Assembly (NCBI GenBank): GCA_900756155.1
Contig: CAAEJV010000017.1
Coordinates: 343,408 to 407,407, forward strand
Length of the DNA stretch: 64,000 nt
Reading direction: 5' to 3'
DNA from: Pasteurellaceae bacterium
Lineage (GTDB): Bacteria > Pseudomonadota > Gammaproteobacteria > Enterobacterales > Pasteurellaceae
Part shown: piece by piece, positions 1 to 8,779 of the stretch
How the letters are laid out: every line of letters begins with the position of its first letter
How positions within the stretch are numbered: the stretch's first letter is position 1
Program-made: the position numbers and the translations under genes
The notes under the pieces: model-generated
What the model was told of the DNA's origin: nothing
The model's input: the letters and a program-made list of their open reading frames with translations, nothing else
The model's database searches: none

Positions 1-1
1 A

Positions 2-2314
2 GAAGCAGAGAAGAAAGCGGCAGAAGAAAAAGCACGTTTAGCTGCTGAAAAAGCTGCAGCAGAAAAAGCGAAAGCTGAGAAAGCCAAGGTTGAAGCAGAA
101 AAGGCAGCGAAACCAGCGGTTGAAAATAAACCTAAATCTGTTGATCCAGAAAAAGAAAAACGTAAAGCGGAAGAAGCAGAACTTCGTCGCAAAGCGGAAG
201 AGCTGGCTCGCAAAAAGGCAGAAGAGCAAGCGCGTAAAGCTGCTGAAGATGCTAAACGTTATGCTGAAGCGGATACGTCAAGCAATGAAAGCGCATCAGA
301 AGATTATACTGATTACAATTTAAGCTCTCGTTATGCTTTAGAAGCGGAGGACGAAGAAGAACGCCGTAATGAAAATCGCGGTCGCGGCAAAAATAAAGTC
401 GCTAAAGCGAAAAAAGAACGCGATGACGTGAAAGGCGGCAATAAAAATGAGCGCGAATCTAACCGTAAAAATCAAAAAGACGGTAAATTCGGTAAAGGTA
501 AAAATGGTAAGAAAGGCGCAGCATTACAACAAGCCTTCACAAAACCTGTTCAGGTTGTGAAACAAGATGTTGTTATTGGTGAAACCATTACCGTTGCGGA
601 ATTAGCAAATAAAATGGCAACCAAAGCGACTGAAATCATCAAAGCTATGATGAAGATGGGCGAAATGGTAACCATTAACCAAGTGCTTGATCAAGAAACA
701 GCGCAATTAGTGGCTGAAGAATTAGGTCACAAAGTGATTCTTCGCAATGAAAATGAACTTGAAGAAGAAGTATTAGGCGATCGTGATGTTAACGCAGAAA
801 AAGTAACTCGTGCACCAGTTGTAACGATCATGGGTCACGTTGACCATGGTAAAACCTCATTGCTTGACTATATTCGTAAAGCGAAAGTTGCAGCAGGTGA
901 GGCGGGTGGTATTACTCAGCACATCGGTGCGTACCACGTAGAAATGGATGACGGCAAAATGATCACCTTCTTAGATACGCCAGGACACGCCGCATTTACC
1001 TCAATGCGTGCACGTGGTGCGAAAGCAACGGATATCGTTGTTCTTGTTGTTGCGGCAGATGATGGTGTGATGCCTCAAACCATTGAAGCGATTCAACACG
1101 CGAAAGCAGCAGGTGCGCCTTTAGTGGTTGCGGTGAACAAAATTGATAAACCAGAAGCAAATCCAGACCGAGTAGAACAAGAATTACTTCAACACGAAGT
1201 GATTTCTGAGAAATTCGGTGGTGATGTGCAATTCGTTCCAGTTTCTGCGAAGAAAGGTACCGGTGTTGATGACTTATTAGATGCCATCTTGCTTCAGTCA
1301 GAAGTACTTGAATTAACGGCTGTAAAAGACGGCATGGCAAGCGGTGTAGTGATTGAATCTTACCTTGATAAAGGTCGTGGTCCGGTTGCGACAATTCTTG
1401 TTCAATCTGGTACTTTACGTAAAGGTGATATCGTACTTTGCGGTTTTGAATACGGTCGTGTTCGTGCAATGCGCGATGAAAACGGTAAAGAAATCGATGA
1501 AGCCGGCCCATCTATCCCTGTTGAGGTGTTAGGTCTTTCTGGTGTACCTGCAGCGGGTGATGAAGCAACTGTAGTACGTGATGAGAAAAAAGCACGTGAA
1601 GTGGCGTTACACCGTCAAGGTAAGTTCCGTGAAGTGAAACTTGCTCGTCAGCAAAAAGCGAAACTTGAAAATATGTTTAGTAATATGGCTGAAGGTGATG
1701 TTGCTGAACTAAATATCATCGTGAAAGCAGACGTACAGGGTTCTGTGGAAGCGATTATTCAATCGTTACAAGATCTTTCTACTGATGAAGTGAAAGTGAA
1801 AGTTGTTGGTTCTGGTGTCGGTGGTATTTCTGAAACTGATGCAACCCTAGCGGCAGCCTCTAATGCGATTATTGTTGGCTTTAACGTACGTGCGGACGCT
1901 TCTGCTCGCCGTATTATCGAAGCAGAAAATATTGACCTTCGTTATTACTCTATCATTTATGAACTATTAAATGATGTGAAAGCAGCGATGAGCGGTATGT
2001 TACAACCTGAATTCAAACAAGAAATCATTGGCTTGGCTGAAGTGCGTGATGTGTTCAAACATCCGAAATTTGGTGCAATCGCAGGTTGTATGGTGACCGA
2101 AGGTGTAGTAAAACGTAACAACCCAATCCGCGTATTACGTGATAACGTGGTAATCTTTGAAGGTGAATTGGAATCTCTCCGTCGCTTTAAAGATGATGTC
2201 TCTGAAGTCCGTAATGGTATGGAATGTGGTATCGGCGTTAAAAACTACAATGACGTAAAAGTCGGCGACCAAATCGAGGTGTTTGAAGTCGTTGAAATTA
2301 AACGTTCAATCTAA
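2..2314 (+). CDS. infB: Translation initiation factor IF-2 (5' truncated by window edge)
   Basis: IF-2 is the GTPase that brings fMet-tRNA to the 30S subunit and promotes 50S joining. The frame is open from base 2, so the true start lies upstream. About 770 residues are visible, against roughly 840-890 for the family. The first ~150 visible codons are a highly charged Ala/Lys/Glu-rich linker typical of gamma-proteobacterial IF-2. The G domain follows near visible residue 278, with GHVDHGKT, DTPGHAAF, NKID and SAKKGTG motifs, then the beta-barrel and C-terminal fMet-tRNA-binding domains. rbfA and truB follow on the same strand, as in the usual nusA-infB-rbfA-truB cluster. A hairpin after the stop may attenuate read-through. 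Internal GTG codons such as 428 are not taken as starts because the upstream linker is clearly IF-2. Confidence 0.97.
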   Translation, partial: EAEKKAAEEKARLAAEKAAAEKAKAEKAKVEAEKAAKPAVENKPKSVDPEKEKRKAEEAELRRKAEELARKKAEEQARKAAEDAKRYAEADTSSNESASEDYTDYNLSSRYALEAEDEEERRNENRGRGKNKVAKAKKERDDVKGGNKNERESNRKNQKDGKFGKGKNGKKGAALQQAFTKPVQVVKQDVVIGETITVAELANKMATKATEIIKAMMKMGEMVTINQVLDQETAQLVAEELGHKVILRNENELEEEVLGDRDVNAEKVTRAPVVTIMGHVDHGKTSLLDYIRKAKVAAGEAGGITQHIGAYHVEMDDGKMITFLDTPGHAAFTSMRARGAKATDIVVLVVAADDGVMPQTIEAIQHAKAAGAPLVVAVNKIDKPEANPDRVEQELLQHEVISEKFGGDVQFVPVSAKKGTGVDDLLDAILLQSEVLELTAVKDGMASGVVIESYLDKGRGPVATILVQSGTLRKGDIVLCGFEYGRVRAMRDENGKEIDEAGPSIPVEVLGLSGVPAAGDEATVVRDEKKAREVALHRQGKFREVKLARQQKAKLENMFSNMAEGDVAELNIIVKADVQGSVEAIIQSLQDLSTDEVKVKVVGSGVGGISETDATLAAASNAIIVGFNVRADASARRIIEAENIDLRYYSIIYELLNDVKAAMSGMLQPEFKQEIIGLAEVRDVFKHPKFGAIAGCMVTEGVVKRNNPIRVLRDNVVIFEGELESLRRFKDDVSEVRNGMECGIGVKNYNDVKVGDQIEVFEVVEIKRSI

Positions 2315-2319
2315 TCAAT

Positions 2320-2362
2320 AAAAAGAGCGGTCAAAATTCAACGTATTTTTGACCGCTTTTTA
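2320..2362 (+). terminator. Hairpin with inverted uptake-signal cores after infB
   Basis: An A-rich arm containing GAGCGGTCAAAA is followed by TTTTGACCGCT and a T run, forming a stem of about 11 bp plus A/T extension. It lies between infB and rbfA, which are otherwise expected to be cotranscribed, so it may act as a partial terminator or processing site. The stem arms are degenerate Haemophilus uptake-signal cores. Confidence 0.6.
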
Positions 2363-2376
2363 ATAAGAGAAATATT

Positions 2377-2763
2377 ATGGCAAGAGAATTTAAACGCAGC
2401 GATCGTGTTGCACAAGAATTACAAAAAGAAATCGCCATCATTTTACAACGGGAAGTAAAAGATCCCCGTATTGGCATGGTAACCGTGTCAGATGTGGAAG
2501 TTTCAAGCGATTTAGCGTATGCAAAAGTGTTTGTCACATTTTTGTTTGATCATGATGAAGTGGCGATTGCACAAGGCATGAAAGGGTTAGAAAAAGCAGC
2601 ACCTTATATTCGTTCATTAGTGGGTAAAGCGATGCGCTTACGCATTGTGCCGGAAATTCGTTTCTTCTACGATCAATCCTTAGTTGAAGGGATGCGTATG
2701 TCTAATTTGGTGACAAACGTGATTCGTGAAGACGAGAAAAAACACGTTGAGGAAAATGACTAA
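2377..2763 (+). CDS. rbfA: 30S ribosome-binding factor A
   Basis: RbfA is a small KH-fold protein that binds immature 30S subunits and helps 16S rRNA 5'-end maturation and cold adaptation. The product is 128 residues, the normal size. It opens with the typical basic N-terminus (MAREFKRSDRV) and contains the conserved segment VKDPRIGMVTVSDVEVSSDL. The start is set by a purine-rich stretch (AAGAGAAAT) just before the ATG. The stop overlaps the truB ATG by one base (TAATG), so translation of the two is probably coupled. Confidence 0.95.
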   Translation: MAREFKRSDRVAQELQKEIAIILQREVKDPRIGMVTVSDVEVSSDLAYAKVFVTFLFDHDEVAIAQGMKGLEKAAPYIRSLVGKAMRLRIVPEIRFFYDQSLVEGMRMSNLVTNVIREDEKKHVEEND

Positions 2764-3686
2764 TGTCGAAACCTCGTAAGCGTGGACGTGATATTGATGG
2801 CGTATTTTTATTAGATAAGCCACAAGGCATGTCATCTAATGATATTATGCAAAAGGTGAAACGCGTATTCCAAGCGAATAAAGCAGGGCATACCGGTGCG
2901 CTTGATCCATTAGCAACCGGTATGCTGCCTATTTGTTTAGGTGAAGCCACAAAGTTTTCACAGTTTTTGTTAGATGCAGATAAACGTTATGTGGTTACAG
3001 CAAAATTAGGTGAACGTACAGATACCTCTGATGCAGAAGGACAAGTGGTCGAGACGCGACCTATCAATGTAGAAACATCACAAATTTTGACCGCACTTGA
3101 ACAATTCCGTGGTGATATTTTGCAAGTGCCAACCATGTTTTCTGCATTAAAGCACAATGGGAAACCGTTGTATGAGTATGCTCGCGCAGGCATTACAGTG
3201 GAACGTGAAGCACGTCCTATCACGATTTTTGAGCTAAACTTTATTGAGTATCAAACACCTTTTCTAACCTTAGAAGTGCATTGTTCGAAAGGAACCTATA
3301 TCCGAACATTAGTGGATGATTTAGGTGAGGTGTTAGGTTGTGGTGCTCATGTGACTGTATTACGTCGAACTGCGGTTGCGGATTATCCAACAGAAAAGAT
3401 GATGACATGGGATGCTTTGCAGGCGCTTGCAGAGCAAGGTGATCTTGCTCAACTTGATCAACATCTTTTACCGACAGATACAGCGGTCAGCAAATTACCA
3501 GCGTTACAGTTAAATGCTGAACAAAGTAAAGGTATCGGCTTTGGGCAACGTGTCAAATTTGCTAATGAAGCAAAATTATATGGTCAAGTGCGGTTGTTTT
3601 CTGACAAGAATGTCTTTTTAGGCGTGGCACTTATCGATGATAACAATGTAATTCGTCCACAACGTTTGATTACACAATCTCTCTAA
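2763..3686 (+). CDS. truB: tRNA pseudouridine(55) synthase
   Basis: TruB makes pseudouridine 55 in the T-loop of nearly all tRNAs and also acts as a tRNA-folding chaperone. The product has 307 residues. The signature GHTGALDPLATGMLP near residues 40-53 contains the catalytic Asp (in LDPLATG), and KGTYIRTL lies further along. The C-terminal region resembles the PUA-like RNA-binding extension. The ATG overlaps the rbfA stop by one base. The downstream 86 bases separate it from tyrA and carry the TyrR-like box, so tyrA probably has its own control. Confidence 0.95.
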   Translation: MSKPRKRGRDIDGVFLLDKPQGMSSNDIMQKVKRVFQANKAGHTGALDPLATGMLPICLGEATKFSQFLLDADKRYVVTAKLGERTDTSDAEGQVVETRPINVETSQILTALEQFRGDILQVPTMFSALKHNGKPLYEYARAGITVEREARPITIFELNFIEYQTPFLTLEVHCSKGTYIRTLVDDLGEVLGCGAHVTVLRRTAVADYPTEKMMTWDALQALAEQGDLAQLDQHLLPTDTAVSKLPALQLNAEQSKGIGFGQRVKFANEAKLYGQVRLFSDKNVFLGVALIDDNNVIRPQRLITQSL

Positions 3687-3746
3687 TCATTTGCCTTTCT
3701 GTTTTAATTCCAGTAATCTCACCTGTAACCTTTTAATTGCAATCTA

Positions 3747-3764
3747 TGTAAATAAGATATTACA
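3747..3764 (+). promoter_or_regulatory. TyrR-like operator upstream of tyrA
   Basis: The site reads TGTAAATAAGATATTACA, which matches the TyrR consensus TGTAAA-N6-TTTACA at 11 of 12 defined positions. It ends eight bases before the tyrA ATG, overlapping the ribosome-binding region. Aromatic-amino-acid biosynthesis genes are classic TyrR targets. No convincing -35/-10 pair could be fixed around it; the best is TTGCCT-16-TAATCT at 3691-3718. Confidence 0.45.
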
Positions 3765-3772
3765 GGTGAATT

Positions 3773-4897
3773 ATGGATGTCCTTAATCATTTACGTCAGG
3801 AAATTGATACACTCGATCGCGAACTGATTCAACTTTTTGCTAAACGCCTCGAATTGGTGACCCAAGTCGGCGAAGTAAAGCACGAAAAAGGTTTACCAAT
3901 TTATGCACCTGATCGTGAATTAGCGATGTTACAAGCACGCCGAGAAGAAGCGGCTAAAGCAGGAATCTCTCCACAACTCATTGAAGATGTGCTCCGTCGT
4001 TTCATGCGTGAGTCTTACTTCAATGAAAATCAATTTGGTTTTAAAACGCTGAATCCAGCCATTAACAAAATTGTTATCGTCGGTGGTTACGGAAAAATGG
4101 GGCAATTATTTGCCCGCTATTTACGTGCCTCTGGTTATCCTATTTCTATTTTAGACCGAGATGATTGGGATGTGGCAGAACGCATTTTAACGAATGCGGA
4201 TGTTGTTATTATCTCAGTACCGATTGATCACACGTTAGAAACAATAGAACGTTTAAAACCTTATTTAACGGAAAATATGCTATTGGCGGATCTCACCTCC
4301 GTGAAACGAGCACCATTAGCTAAAATGTTAGAGGTGCATAAAGGGGCAGTAGTTGGGCTGCATCCAATGTTTGGCCCTGATATTGCGAGCATGGCAAAAC
4401 AAGTGGTCGTGCGTTGTGATGGGCGCTTTAGTGAACGTTATGAATGGTTGTTAGAGCAAATTCAAATCTGGGGTGCAAAAATTTACCAAATTGATGCTGC
4501 TGAGCATGATCACAATATGACGTACATTCAAGCATTACGTCACTTTTCCACCTTCGCGAATGGTCTGCATCTTTCTAAACAGCCAGTCAATTTAAGTAAT
4601 TTATTGGCATTATCTTCCCCGATTTATCGCTTAGAATTAGCTATGATTGGTCGTCTATTTGCCCAAGATGCGGCACTTTATGCCGATATTATTATGGATA
4701 AGCCAGAAAATTTAGATGTGATTGAAAGCTTGAAGCAAACGTATGAAGAAGCGTTACAATTTTTTGAAAAAGGCGATCGCCAAGGGTTTATTGATGCTTT
4801 CCATCAGGTGAGAGAATGGTTTGGGGAGTATTCAGATCAATTCTTGCAAGAGAGCCGTCAGTTATTGCAACAAGCGCATGATTTACGTCACGTATAA
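3773..4897 (+). CDS. tyrA: Bifunctional chorismate mutase / prephenate dehydrogenase (T-protein)
   Basis: TyrA converts chorismate to prephenate and then oxidises it to 4-hydroxyphenylpyruvate, the committed branch to tyrosine. The 374 residues match the family length. Residues 1-90 form the AroQ-type mutase (LRQEIDTLDRELIQLFAKR) and residues from about 100 form the NAD-binding dehydrogenase with the glycine motif VGGYGKMGQLFARYL. HPMFGPD near residue 200 belongs to the dehydrogenase active site. An AGGTG ribosome-binding site precedes the ATG and lies in the right arm of a 9-bp inverted repeat (CACCTGTAA at 3720, TTACAGGTG at 3760). The gene ends in a hairpin facing queF. Confidence 0.95.
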   Translation: MDVLNHLRQEIDTLDRELIQLFAKRLELVTQVGEVKHEKGLPIYAPDRELAMLQARREEAAKAGISPQLIEDVLRRFMRESYFNENQFGFKTLNPAINKIVIVGGYGKMGQLFARYLRASGYPISILDRDDWDVAERILTNADVVIISVPIDHTLETIERLKPYLTENMLLADLTSVKRAPLAKMLEVHKGAVVGLHPMFGPDIASMAKQVVVRCDGRFSERYEWLLEQIQIWGAKIYQIDAAEHDHNMTYIQALRHFSTFANGLHLSKQPVNLSNLLALSSPIYRLELAMIGRLFAQDAALYADIIMDKPENLDVIESLKQTYEEALQFFEKGDRQGFIDAFHQVREWFGEYSDQFLQESRQLLQQAHDLRHV

Positions 4898-4902
4898 AGC
4901 CC

Positions 4903-4934
4903 AAAGTGCGGTTGATTTTCACCTCACTTTTGTA
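4903..4934 (+). terminator. Terminator after tyrA containing an uptake signal
   Basis: AAAGTGCGGT pairs with ACCTCACTTT across an 8-base loop, with one mismatch in the stem, followed by T-rich sequence. One arm is a perfect Haemophilus uptake signal. It lies between the convergent tyrA and queF genes and probably serves tyrA. Confidence 0.65.
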
Positions 4935-4941
4935 TTGTGAT

Positions 4942-5781
4942 TTATTGTCTTGCCAAGCGTAAATTCTGCGGAATTTCCTCAAAGTTAGAACGGAATGGAT
5001 TAATATCCAATCCACCACGGCGCGTATAACGCGCATAGACGGTGAGTTTTTCTGGTTTGGCGTAATGCATCAAGTCACAGAAAATACGCTCGACACATTG
5101 CTCGTGAAACTCATTATGTTGACGGAAAGACACAATGTAGCGGAGAAGTTTTTCGCGATCGATTTGTTTGCCCACATAATGAATTTGCACAGTTCCCCAA
5201 TCCGGCTGACTGGTGATAAGACAATTGGATTTTAATAAATGGCTTACTAAGGTTTCCTCCACCACGTTATCGGACGTACAATTTTGCAAAATGTTTGCAT
5301 TAAATTCGTAGCTGTGGATTTCGATATCCTGATCATCAATGCTATCGCCCGTTAACGTATCAATACATTGTCCTTGATAGTGGGATAATGGATGTAAACG
5401 TACTTTGACCTCGCCTTGAGCACAAGCACTTAGGTCTTCACGCATCGTGCGTTCTACGCTAGCAAAATCAACAAATTGACTTTGGTTAAAGCTGTTTAAA
5501 TAGAGTTTAAAGCTTTTTGATTCAATTAAATTTTCACTACGATAATCAATTTCCACATCAGCAATGGCGACTTGCGGCAAACCTTTTTGATTTAACCAGG
5601 AAATTTCATAGGCTGTCCAAATATCCGCCCCTTGGGTAAATGGCTGTTGTTCGGTTATACCTAAGCCATCACGATTGAGTTTGCGAGGCACGGGTTGTAA
5701 TAAGGTGCGGTCATAATTTGCCGCATATTCTGTTGCTTGACCGAGTTTTAAAGATTGAAGGCTTTTATCTTGATAGTTCAT
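4942..5781 (-). CDS. queF: NADPH-dependent 7-cyano-7-deazaguanine reductase
   Basis: QueF reduces preQ0 to preQ1 in queuosine biosynthesis for tRNA. With the start at MNYQDKSLQSLKLGQ the product has 279 residues, which matches the long two-domain QueF form. The frame extends about 24 codons further upstream, but those codons look unrelated and a GGAAAAC ribosome-binding region precedes this ATG. The catalytic Cys is seen in SNCLITSQPDWG, and the FRQHNEFHEQCVERI segment is characteristic. It lies 23 bases downstream of the DUF2310 gene on the same strand and is probably cotranscribed with it. Confidence 0.93.
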   Translation of the reverse strand: MNYQDKSLQSLKLGQATEYAANYDRTLLQPVPRKLNRDGLGITEQQPFTQGADIWTAYEISWLNQKGLPQVAIADVEIDYRSENLIESKSFKLYLNSFNQSQFVDFASVERTMREDLSACAQGEVKVRLHPLSHYQGQCIDTLTGDSIDDQDIEIHSYEFNANILQNCTSDNVVEETLVSHLLKSNCLITSQPDWGTVQIHYVGKQIDREKLLRYIVSFRQHNEFHEQCVERIFCDLMHYAKPEKLTVYARYTRRGGLDINPFRSNFEEIPQNLRLARQ

Positions 5782-5804
5782 TTGTTTTCCTAATGACGAA
5801 AGCG

Positions 5805-6590
5805 TTATAAAAAGTTCCACGACATATTCGAGACTAATCGACATTGGTCGCATTTAAAGTAAATCACATCAAATAATGGCGCGTTTAATGCCCAATCTCC
5901 ATCACATTGCGGGCAACAGCGTTGCTGTTCCGATTCTAAAGAATGACCACCAACACGATATAAATAATAATAGGTCGGTATGCCGCTTTCTTTTTCGATT
6001 TCAGTAGCAAGGTATCGTCCATGTTTGCTGAGCGTGCTATTAACCTCGGCGATTTCGCTTAACGATTCTTTTTCTAAAGCTGAACCGTTCATTTGCAGCT
6101 GATCGCAAGCCTGCCAATTTTCCTGCCATTTAATCAAATCTTGGCTTAAGTGCGGTTGATTTTTTAATTGTTTATAGAGCGGAATTGGAGAAAAATCTTC
6201 TCCACTATGTAACGGTGAGCAAGATTGCAAATGTGTGGTGTAGAGCATCTGCCATGCAGGTCGGCTACATTCAGCTGTACTGTCAGCATTTAAATCATCG
6301 GCAATAATTTGAAAACCTTGAAAATTTAGACCGCTCTTTTCAGCATTTTCCATCGCCTGATTCACAGATTGATTATTGTTTTCGGGTAAAAGGCTATCTT
6401 GCTCAGGGCAAATAACGCGCATTGCAAAACCTTGTTCGCTGTCTTCCTCCATCAAATAAAGCGGGATTTCACGGCCGATAATTTGTCCGTTATAACGCCA
6501 TTGGTCGATGACGGCATTGAGCAAACGGCTTTGTTGCCCAATATCATTTTCTAAGGCGGTCAATTTAAAAAAAGGTTCGATCAGATACAT
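5805..6590 (-). CDS. Zinc-ribbon-containing DUF2310 family protein
   Basis: A 261-residue soluble protein of unknown function. The C-terminus carries two Cys pairs, CCPQCDGDW and FKCDQCRLV, which form a zinc ribbon. The overall pattern matches the Pasteurellaceae family annotated as Zn-ribbon-containing, possibly nucleic-acid-binding, DUF2310. The family assignment is from memory of its pattern, not a search. It is two bases downstream of csdE and upstream of queF, so it probably belongs to a csdA-csdE-DUF2310-queF transcript. Nothing in it suggests an enzyme active site. Confidence 0.7.
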   Translation of the reverse strand: MYLIEPFFKLTALENDIGQQSRLLNAVIDQWRYNGQIIGREIPLYLMEEDSEQGFAMRVICPEQDSLLPENNNQSVNQAMENAEKSGLNFQGFQIIADDLNADSTAECSRPAWQMLYTTHLQSCSPLHSGEDFSPIPLYKQLKNQPHLSQDLIKWQENWQACDQLQMNGSALEKESLSEIAEVNSTLSKHGRYLATEIEKESGIPTYYYLYRVGGHSLESEQQRCCPQCDGDWALNAPLFDVIYFKCDQCRLVSNMSWNFL

Positions 6591-6592
6591 AA

Positions 6593-6967
6593 TTACAGAT
6601 TGTGCAAGATTTCTTCAATTTGTTTTAAACCGTTTAAGCGGGTTTCACTTAAGCGAGAGGCAATACCAAGCTCATCAAAAAATTGACGAATATTAAATTG
6701 TTGTAATTGGTCTTGGGGTTGGCCGTTGATGTTTTGTAACAACAACCATAACAAACCATTCATAATGCGCGCTTCGCTGTAAGCTTGAAATTGAAACGTG
6801 CCGTCATGTTGTGGAATGGGCATAAACCAAAGTCCCGCTTCACAGCCTTGAATCGATTGCATTTGAGCCAATTCATCAGGATAAGGTTGAGGGAGATGCT
6901 TACCGGCTTGAATAATGAAACGGTAACGATCTTCCCAATTTTTTGCCTGTTTAATGTTTTCTAGCAT
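6593..6967 (-). CDS. csdE: SufE-family sulfur acceptor (CsdE-like)
   Basis: SufE/CsdE proteins accept the persulfide sulfur from a class V cysteine desulfurase and pass it on for Fe-S cluster or thio-cofactor synthesis. The product has 124 residues, slightly short for the family (about 138-147). It shows the SufE pattern: WEDRYRFIIQAGKHLP at the N-terminus and the sulfur-accepting Cys in QGCEAGLW near residue 42. The start overlaps the end of the desulfurase gene by 7 bases, so the two are translationally coupled partners. Confidence 0.88.
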   Translation of the reverse strand: MLENIKQAKNWEDRYRFIIQAGKHLPQPYPDELAQMQSIQGCEAGLWFMPIPQHDGTFQFQAYSEARIMNGLLWLLLQNINGQPQDQLQQFNIRQFFDELGIASRLSETRLNGLKQIEEILHNL

Positions 6968-8163
6968 GCTAATAACTCTAAGGATTTATCTAATGCCGCA
7001 AAAAAAGCATCCACATCTTGCGGGCTATTATAAGGCGCAAAAGAAAGTCTTAATGTAGTACGTTCACCAAGGCGGGCTAAGTAAGGTTGAGCACAATGTT
7101 CGCCAACACGCAACGCAATTTTTTGTTCACTTAATAGAGTAGCAAGATCCGAAGCCGCAATCCCATCAAAAACAAAACATACTACTGAACTCGGTTGCGG
7201 TGAATTGAATAAACGACAATTCGGATAGTTTTTTAACCGAACTTTACTTTGCTCGGCAAGCTCAGCGGCATGCGCTTCAGCTGCTTGAAAATCCCATTTT
7301 TTGAGCCAATCTAGCACTGCACCAAAGCCAATCACGCCAGCAATATTTGGTGTGCCAGCCTCTAATCGATAAGGCAAATCAGCAAAGGTAATACATTCAT
7401 GGGAGACTCGCTTAATCATTTTTCCACCGTAAAAAAGCGGTTGTAGCAGGGAAAGTGAGCTTAATTTTCCGCTTAGTATGCCAATCCCGTTGGGGCCATA
7501 AATTTTGTGCGCAGAAAAAGCAATAAAATCCGCATCTAATGCCGGTAAATCAATCTGTATATGACTAATAGCCTGAGCAGCATCCACTAAAACGAGCGCA
7601 TTGCTATGTTGACGGATTACTCGAATTAAATGTTGGATATGTTGTTCCGTTCCTGTTACGTTGGAAATAAAATTAAGTGCCACTAATTTGGTTTTCTCAT
7701 TTAAGGCTGCAATTAAGGCATTTTCATCAATTAGCCAATTATCCAAAATAGGCAACACTTGAATTTTTGCCCCACATTTTTTCGCTGTCTCATGCCACGT
7801 AACAAAATTAGCATGATGGTCTGCTTGGCTAATTAGAATCTCGTCATTTGCATGCAAAGAGGGGAGTAAACCGTTGGCAACCAAATTAATGCCATGCGTT
7901 GTTCCGGAAGTCCAAATTACGGCTTTTTCATCTTCTGCATTAATTAAGGTTTTGACTAAGTGACGGGCATTTTCATATTGTGCTGTTTTTGCGGCTTCAT
8001 ACTGACTACGATGTACGGAGCCAGCTGATTGATAAAAAGTACTTGTTGCATCAATTAATGCTTGAGGTTTTAGTGCTGTTGCCGCATTATCCAGATAGAC
8101 CACAGCATTTGGCGATTTAAAATAAGGGAATTCATTTTTAAATGATTGATAATCAAAAGCCAT
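6961..8163 (-). CDS. csdA: Cysteine desulfurase, CsdA/SufS type
   Basis: A PLP enzyme that removes sulfur from cysteine and hands it to its SufE-type partner. The start at MAFDYQSFKNEFPYF gives 401 residues, the usual group II size, and has a strong GGAGGT ribosome-binding site six bases upstream. The longer frame reading back to 8298 overlaps the nuclease gene deeply and is not family-like. Motifs seen are FSAHKIYGPNG, with the PLP lysine, and RVGEHCAQP, with the catalytic Cys near the C-terminus. The 5' end overlaps the nuclease gene by 11 bases, and csdE follows with a 7-base overlap. Confidence 0.93.
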   Translation of the reverse strand: MAFDYQSFKNEFPYFKSPNAVVYLDNAATALKPQALIDATSTFYQSAGSVHRSQYEAAKTAQYENARHLVKTLINAEDEKAVIWTSGTTHGINLVANGLLPSLHANDEILISQADHHANFVTWHETAKKCGAKIQVLPILDNWLIDENALIAALNEKTKLVALNFISNVTGTEQHIQHLIRVIRQHSNALVLVDAAQAISHIQIDLPALDADFIAFSAHKIYGPNGIGILSGKLSSLSLLQPLFYGGKMIKRVSHECITFADLPYRLEAGTPNIAGVIGFGAVLDWLKKWDFQAAEAHAAELAEQSKVRLKNYPNCRLFNSPQPSSVVCFVFDGIAASDLATLLSEQKIALRVGEHCAQPYLARLGERTTLRLSFAPYNSPQDVDAFFAALDKSLELLAC

Positions 8164-8668
8164 GTTGACCTCCATGTTTACCTGCTTTGTTCTGTTTGCG
8201 CCATTCATAAGGGGCGGTAGGGTTAGGATCACGCCATAAGCCAATTTTTTGTTGTTGGGCAAAATCTTGAGCTTGAAAGTAGAGTGGATTTTTAGCATAT
8301 TGCGGATAAACCCACGCCATACCGTTTTTTACCATTTCTAAGTTGATGTTTTGTTCTTGCAGGTAAACTGTTGCCAAAATACGCTGGTAGCGATCGTAAC
8401 CAGAAACCGACAACGTCACATTTTGTTTGAAAACCAGCTGGGAAAGATATTGTTTAGCTTTCTTTCCAAACGGTTGACCTTTTTCCGGAGCATCAATTTC
8501 TTGTAATCGCACTTTGAGTTGTTTTTTAGTGGGTAAGAGGCAAGTTAAGGTATCGCCATCACTTACACCAACAACCCAACACGCCATTTGGCGTTCAGCC
8601 GCTACTAAAAATTGTGTCCAAAGTGCGGTTAAAATTATGGTTAAAAATAAGAAGAATTTTTTAATCAT
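8153..8668 (-). CDS. Secreted thermonuclease-like (SNase domain) protein
   Basis: A 171-residue protein with a cleavable signal peptide (MIKKFFLFLTIILTALW followed by an Ala-rich cleavage region) and a staphylococcal-nuclease domain. Conserved SNase elements are VSDGDTLTC, VRLQEIDAPE with the catalytic Arg and Glu, GYDRYQRILATVYL with the second catalytic Arg, and GMAWVYPQY. It is predicted to act in the periplasm or outside the cell on DNA or RNA. The stop overlaps the csdA start by 11 bases. One uptake signal (AAGTGCGGT) lies in the signal-peptide region. Its role in the cell is not established by the sequence. Confidence 0.85.
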   Translation of the reverse strand: MIKKFFLFLTIILTALWTQFLVAAERQMACWVVGVSDGDTLTCLLPTKKQLKVRLQEIDAPEKGQPFGKKAKQYLSQLVFKQNVTLSVSGYDRYQRILATVYLQEQNINLEMVKNGMAWVYPQYAKNPLYFQAQDFAQQQKIGLWRDPNPTAPYEWRKQNKAGKHGGQHGF

Positions 8669-8779
8669 TTGGAATTTCTTTGATCTATATCGAAAATTTC
8701 ACCTAAAAAGAGTGAGTAATTTGAGCAAAAAAAGCGTAAAATTATTTGAATTATTGTCAAAAAAGTTGATTGAGGAAAT

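Noticed and set aside
996..1511. A 171-codon minus-strand frame antisense to infB.
   Set aside because: It is the shadow of a strongly coding IF-2 region, has low-complexity His/Gln/Leu/Arg content and no start signals.
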